Assembly: GCF_033446685.1 (NCBI RefSeq)
Contig: NZ_JAWQLY010000003.1
Location: 62,001-126,000 of the forward strand
Direction of reading: 5' to 3'
From: Modicisalibacter sp033446685
GTDB taxonomy: Bacteria; Pseudomonadota; Gammaproteobacteria; Pseudomonadales; Halomonadaceae
DNA: 64,000 nucleotides
Shown here in pieces: positions 59,334-64,000 of this stretch (the first letter of the stretch is position 1; the number at the start of each line of letters is the position of its first letter). The notes under the pieces were generated by a model, which was given only the letters and a program-made list of their open reading frames with translations, had not been told where the DNA came from and searched no databases. The position numbers were made by a program, and so were the translations under genes.

Positions 59334-59983
59334 CCATCGCGCTGACCAGTCCGGGCGTGACTCATACCCTGCGTGGGCTCGATGGCGAAGCCGAACTGGT
59401 CATCGATTACGCCGGCGAGCGACTGGCCGGCGTCGATGAAGTCGGCCGCGGACCGCTGATCGGCTCGGTGGTCGCTGCCGCGGTGATTCTCGACCCGTGC
59501 CGGCCGATCGATGGGCTGGGCGATTCCAAGGCCCTCAGCGAGCAGCGTCGCTTGACGCTCGACGCGGCGATTCGCGGCCAGGCGCTGGCCTTCGCCGTGG
59601 CCGAGGCGACGCCCGCCGAGATCGACGAACTCAATATCTATCACGCCACTCACCTGGCGATGCGCCGGGCGATCGACGGTCTGCTGATCGCCGCCGAATA
59701 CCTGCTGGTCGACGGCAACCGGCTGCCCGGGCATCATTGTCCCGGCCAGGCGGTGGTCAAGGGCGATGCCCGCCATCCGGCCATCGGCGCGGCGTCGATC
59801 CTCGCCAAGGTGGCCCGCGACGCGCAGATGGTGGCATTGCACGAGCGCTTCCCGGAGTACGGTTTCGCCCGTCACAAGGGCTACCCGACGCCCGAACACC
59901 TGGCGGCCCTGGAGCGACTGGGACCGTTGCCCGAGCATCGGCGCTCGTTCGCCCCGGTGAAAAAACAGCTCGACCTTTTCTGA
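59330..59983 (+). CDS. rnhB: Ribonuclease HII
   Basis: 217 residues. The catalytic D-E of 'GVDEVGRGPLIGSVVAAAV', the Asp in 'LLVDGN', and 'GDARHPAIGAASILAKVARD' (split before 'KVARD') complete the active site. 'HKGYPTPEH' is also diagnostic. It cleaves RNA in RNA-DNA hybrids, including single ribonucleotides. The ATG overlaps the lpxB stop. An N-terminal 28-residue extension precedes the usual start. Confidence 0.97.
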   Translation: MTIALTSPGVTHTLRGLDGEAELVIDYAGERLAGVDEVGRGPLIGSVVAAAVILDPCRPIDGLGDSKALSEQRRLTLDAAIRGQALAFAVAEATPAEIDELNIYHATHLAMRRAIDGLLIAAEYLLVDGNRLPGHHCPGQAVVKGDARHPAIGAASILAKVARDAQMVALHERFPEYGFARHKGYPTPEHLAALERLGPLPEHRRSFAPVKKQLDLF

Positions 59984-60066
59984 CCGTTTCTGACCCTGGC
60001 TCGGCGATGGCGCATCCACGACCGCCCCGCCGCGCCCTGGATCGCCGAACAAACCGCGAGCCCGAT

Positions 60067-63570
<3,504 letters not shown>

Positions 63571-63587
63571 GCGGGGCTTTGCGTACC

Positions 63588-63615
63588 TTGCGTGAGTCGA
63601 CCAAGCTGCGATAAT
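63588..63615 (+). promoter_or_regulatory. Predicted accA promoter
   Basis: -35 TTGCGT (63588-63593), 16-bp spacer, -10 GATAAT (63610-63615), about 81 bp before the accA ATG. Confidence 0.55.
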
Positions 63616-63696
63616 GCGCGGTTATTGCACGCCCGTCGTCGTATCACAGCCGTGGCCTCCAAACTGGCCGTGCCTATTTCCAAAAGCAGAAGCGCT

Positions 63697-64000
63697 ATGA
63701 ACCCCAACTATCTGGACTTCGAACAGCCGATTGCCGAACTGCAGGCCAAGATCGAGGAGCTGCGGTTGGTCGGCAACGACAGCAAGATCAACATCAGCGA
63801 CGAGATCGGCAAGCTCGAGGAGAAGAGCAAGAAGCTCACCGAGTCGATCTTTCGCGACCTGTCCGCGTGGCAGGTCTCGCAGCTTTCGCGCCACCCCCAG
63901 CGCCCCTACACGCTGGACTACCTCGAAAGGGTGTTCAGCGACTTCGACGAGCTGCACGGCGATCGCCACTTCGCCGACGACGCGGCGATCGTCGGCGGCG
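63697..64000 (+). CDS. accA: Acetyl-CoA carboxylase carboxyltransferase alpha subunit (3' end missing)
   Basis: The first 101 codons are in the window; the gene runs off the end. 'MNPNYLDFEQPIAELQAKIE' and 'LSRHPQRPYTLDYLERVF', then 'ELHGDRHFADD', match AccA. With AccD it transfers carboxyl from biotin to acetyl-CoA, the first step of fatty acid synthesis. The dnaE-accA order is the conserved gammaproteobacterial one. Confidence 0.97.
   Translation, partial: MNPNYLDFEQPIAELQAKIEELRLVGNDSKINISDEIGKLEEKSKKLTESIFRDLSAWQVSQLSRHPQRPYTLDYLERVFSDFDELHGDRHFADDAAIVGG

Noticed and set aside
59497..60066. Long in-frame extension upstream of dnaE
   Set aside because: It runs through rnhB in a different frame, and the DnaE family N-terminus begins at the ATG at 60067.

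Overview
This 64 kb window is a GC-rich chromosomal segment of a gammaproteobacterium, most probably a member of the Halomonadaceae (Halomonas/Chromohalobacter type). That placement is an inference. It rests on gene orders shared with Pseudomonas and Oceanospirillales (coaBC-dut-algC-argB; rpsB-tsf-pyrH-frr-uppS-cdsA-dxr-rseP-bamA-skp-lpxD-fabZ-lpxA-lpxB-rnhB-dnaE-accA), the long DapD and ArgB types, acidic proteins, and a TRAP transporter with sugar-acid genes. I see no rRNA, tRNA, insertion sequence, prophage or CRISPR array. Almost all of the sequence is coding.

Layout. 0-6.4 kb: partial rimI, zapB and rsmD, then the divergent ftsY-ftsE-ftsX cluster and rpoH, then convergent slmA. 6.5-10.8 kb: coaBC-dut-algC-argB on the minus strand. 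10.9-17.1 kb: a six-gene minus-strand catabolic operon running gntR, Zn-dependent polyol/aldonate dehydrogenase, TRAP P-Q-M, uxuA. With an e(P4)-type phosphatase it separates coaBC from radC, which are adjacent and divergent in many relatives. 18.2-25.1 kb: radC, rpmB-rpmG, mutM, rlmI, a DUF2007 protein, a hotdog thioesterase, ald and trpS. 25.3-29.5 kb: a YeeE/YedE transporter, an acetylpolyamine-amidohydrolase-like deacetylase and malic enzyme. 29.6-36.9 kb: acnA, a small Cys-rich protein, ahpC-type peroxiredoxin, trxB, slyX, a membrane-anchored cold-shock-domain protein and a CDF metal transporter. 37-45 kb (minus strand): map, glnD, and a lysine/peptidoglycan-precursor operon dapC-yffB-dapD-dapE with a small unknown gene and the CDF transporter at its end. 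45.2-64 kb (plus strand): translation factors, isoprenoid and phospholipid synthesis, outer-membrane assembly, lipid A synthesis, DNA polymerase III alpha and the start of accA.

How they fit together. Most of the window is core physiology: protein targeting and division (FtsY, FtsEX, ZapB, SlmA), envelope construction (UppS, CdsA, Dxr, RseP, BamA, Skp, LpxD/A/B, FabZ, Dap enzymes, AccA), translation and stress control (RpoH, RpsB, Tsf, Frr). The accessory part is the sugar-acid operon, predicted to import a hexonate or hexuronate, oxidise it at C5 and dehydrate D-mannonate to KDG. A mannonate oxidoreductase is not encoded here, so the route as seen is incomplete.

The most interesting signals are regulatory. 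They are an OxyR-like operator before ahpC, a perfect DnaA box over the likely ftsY -35, a sigma-E-like promoter before rpoH, a structured rpsB leader, an operator inside the gntR promoter, a perfect 13-bp hairpin inside the TRAP operon, and several perfect inverted repeats in the acnA and yeeE upstream regions. I found no clear evidence of a wholly new multi-gene system.
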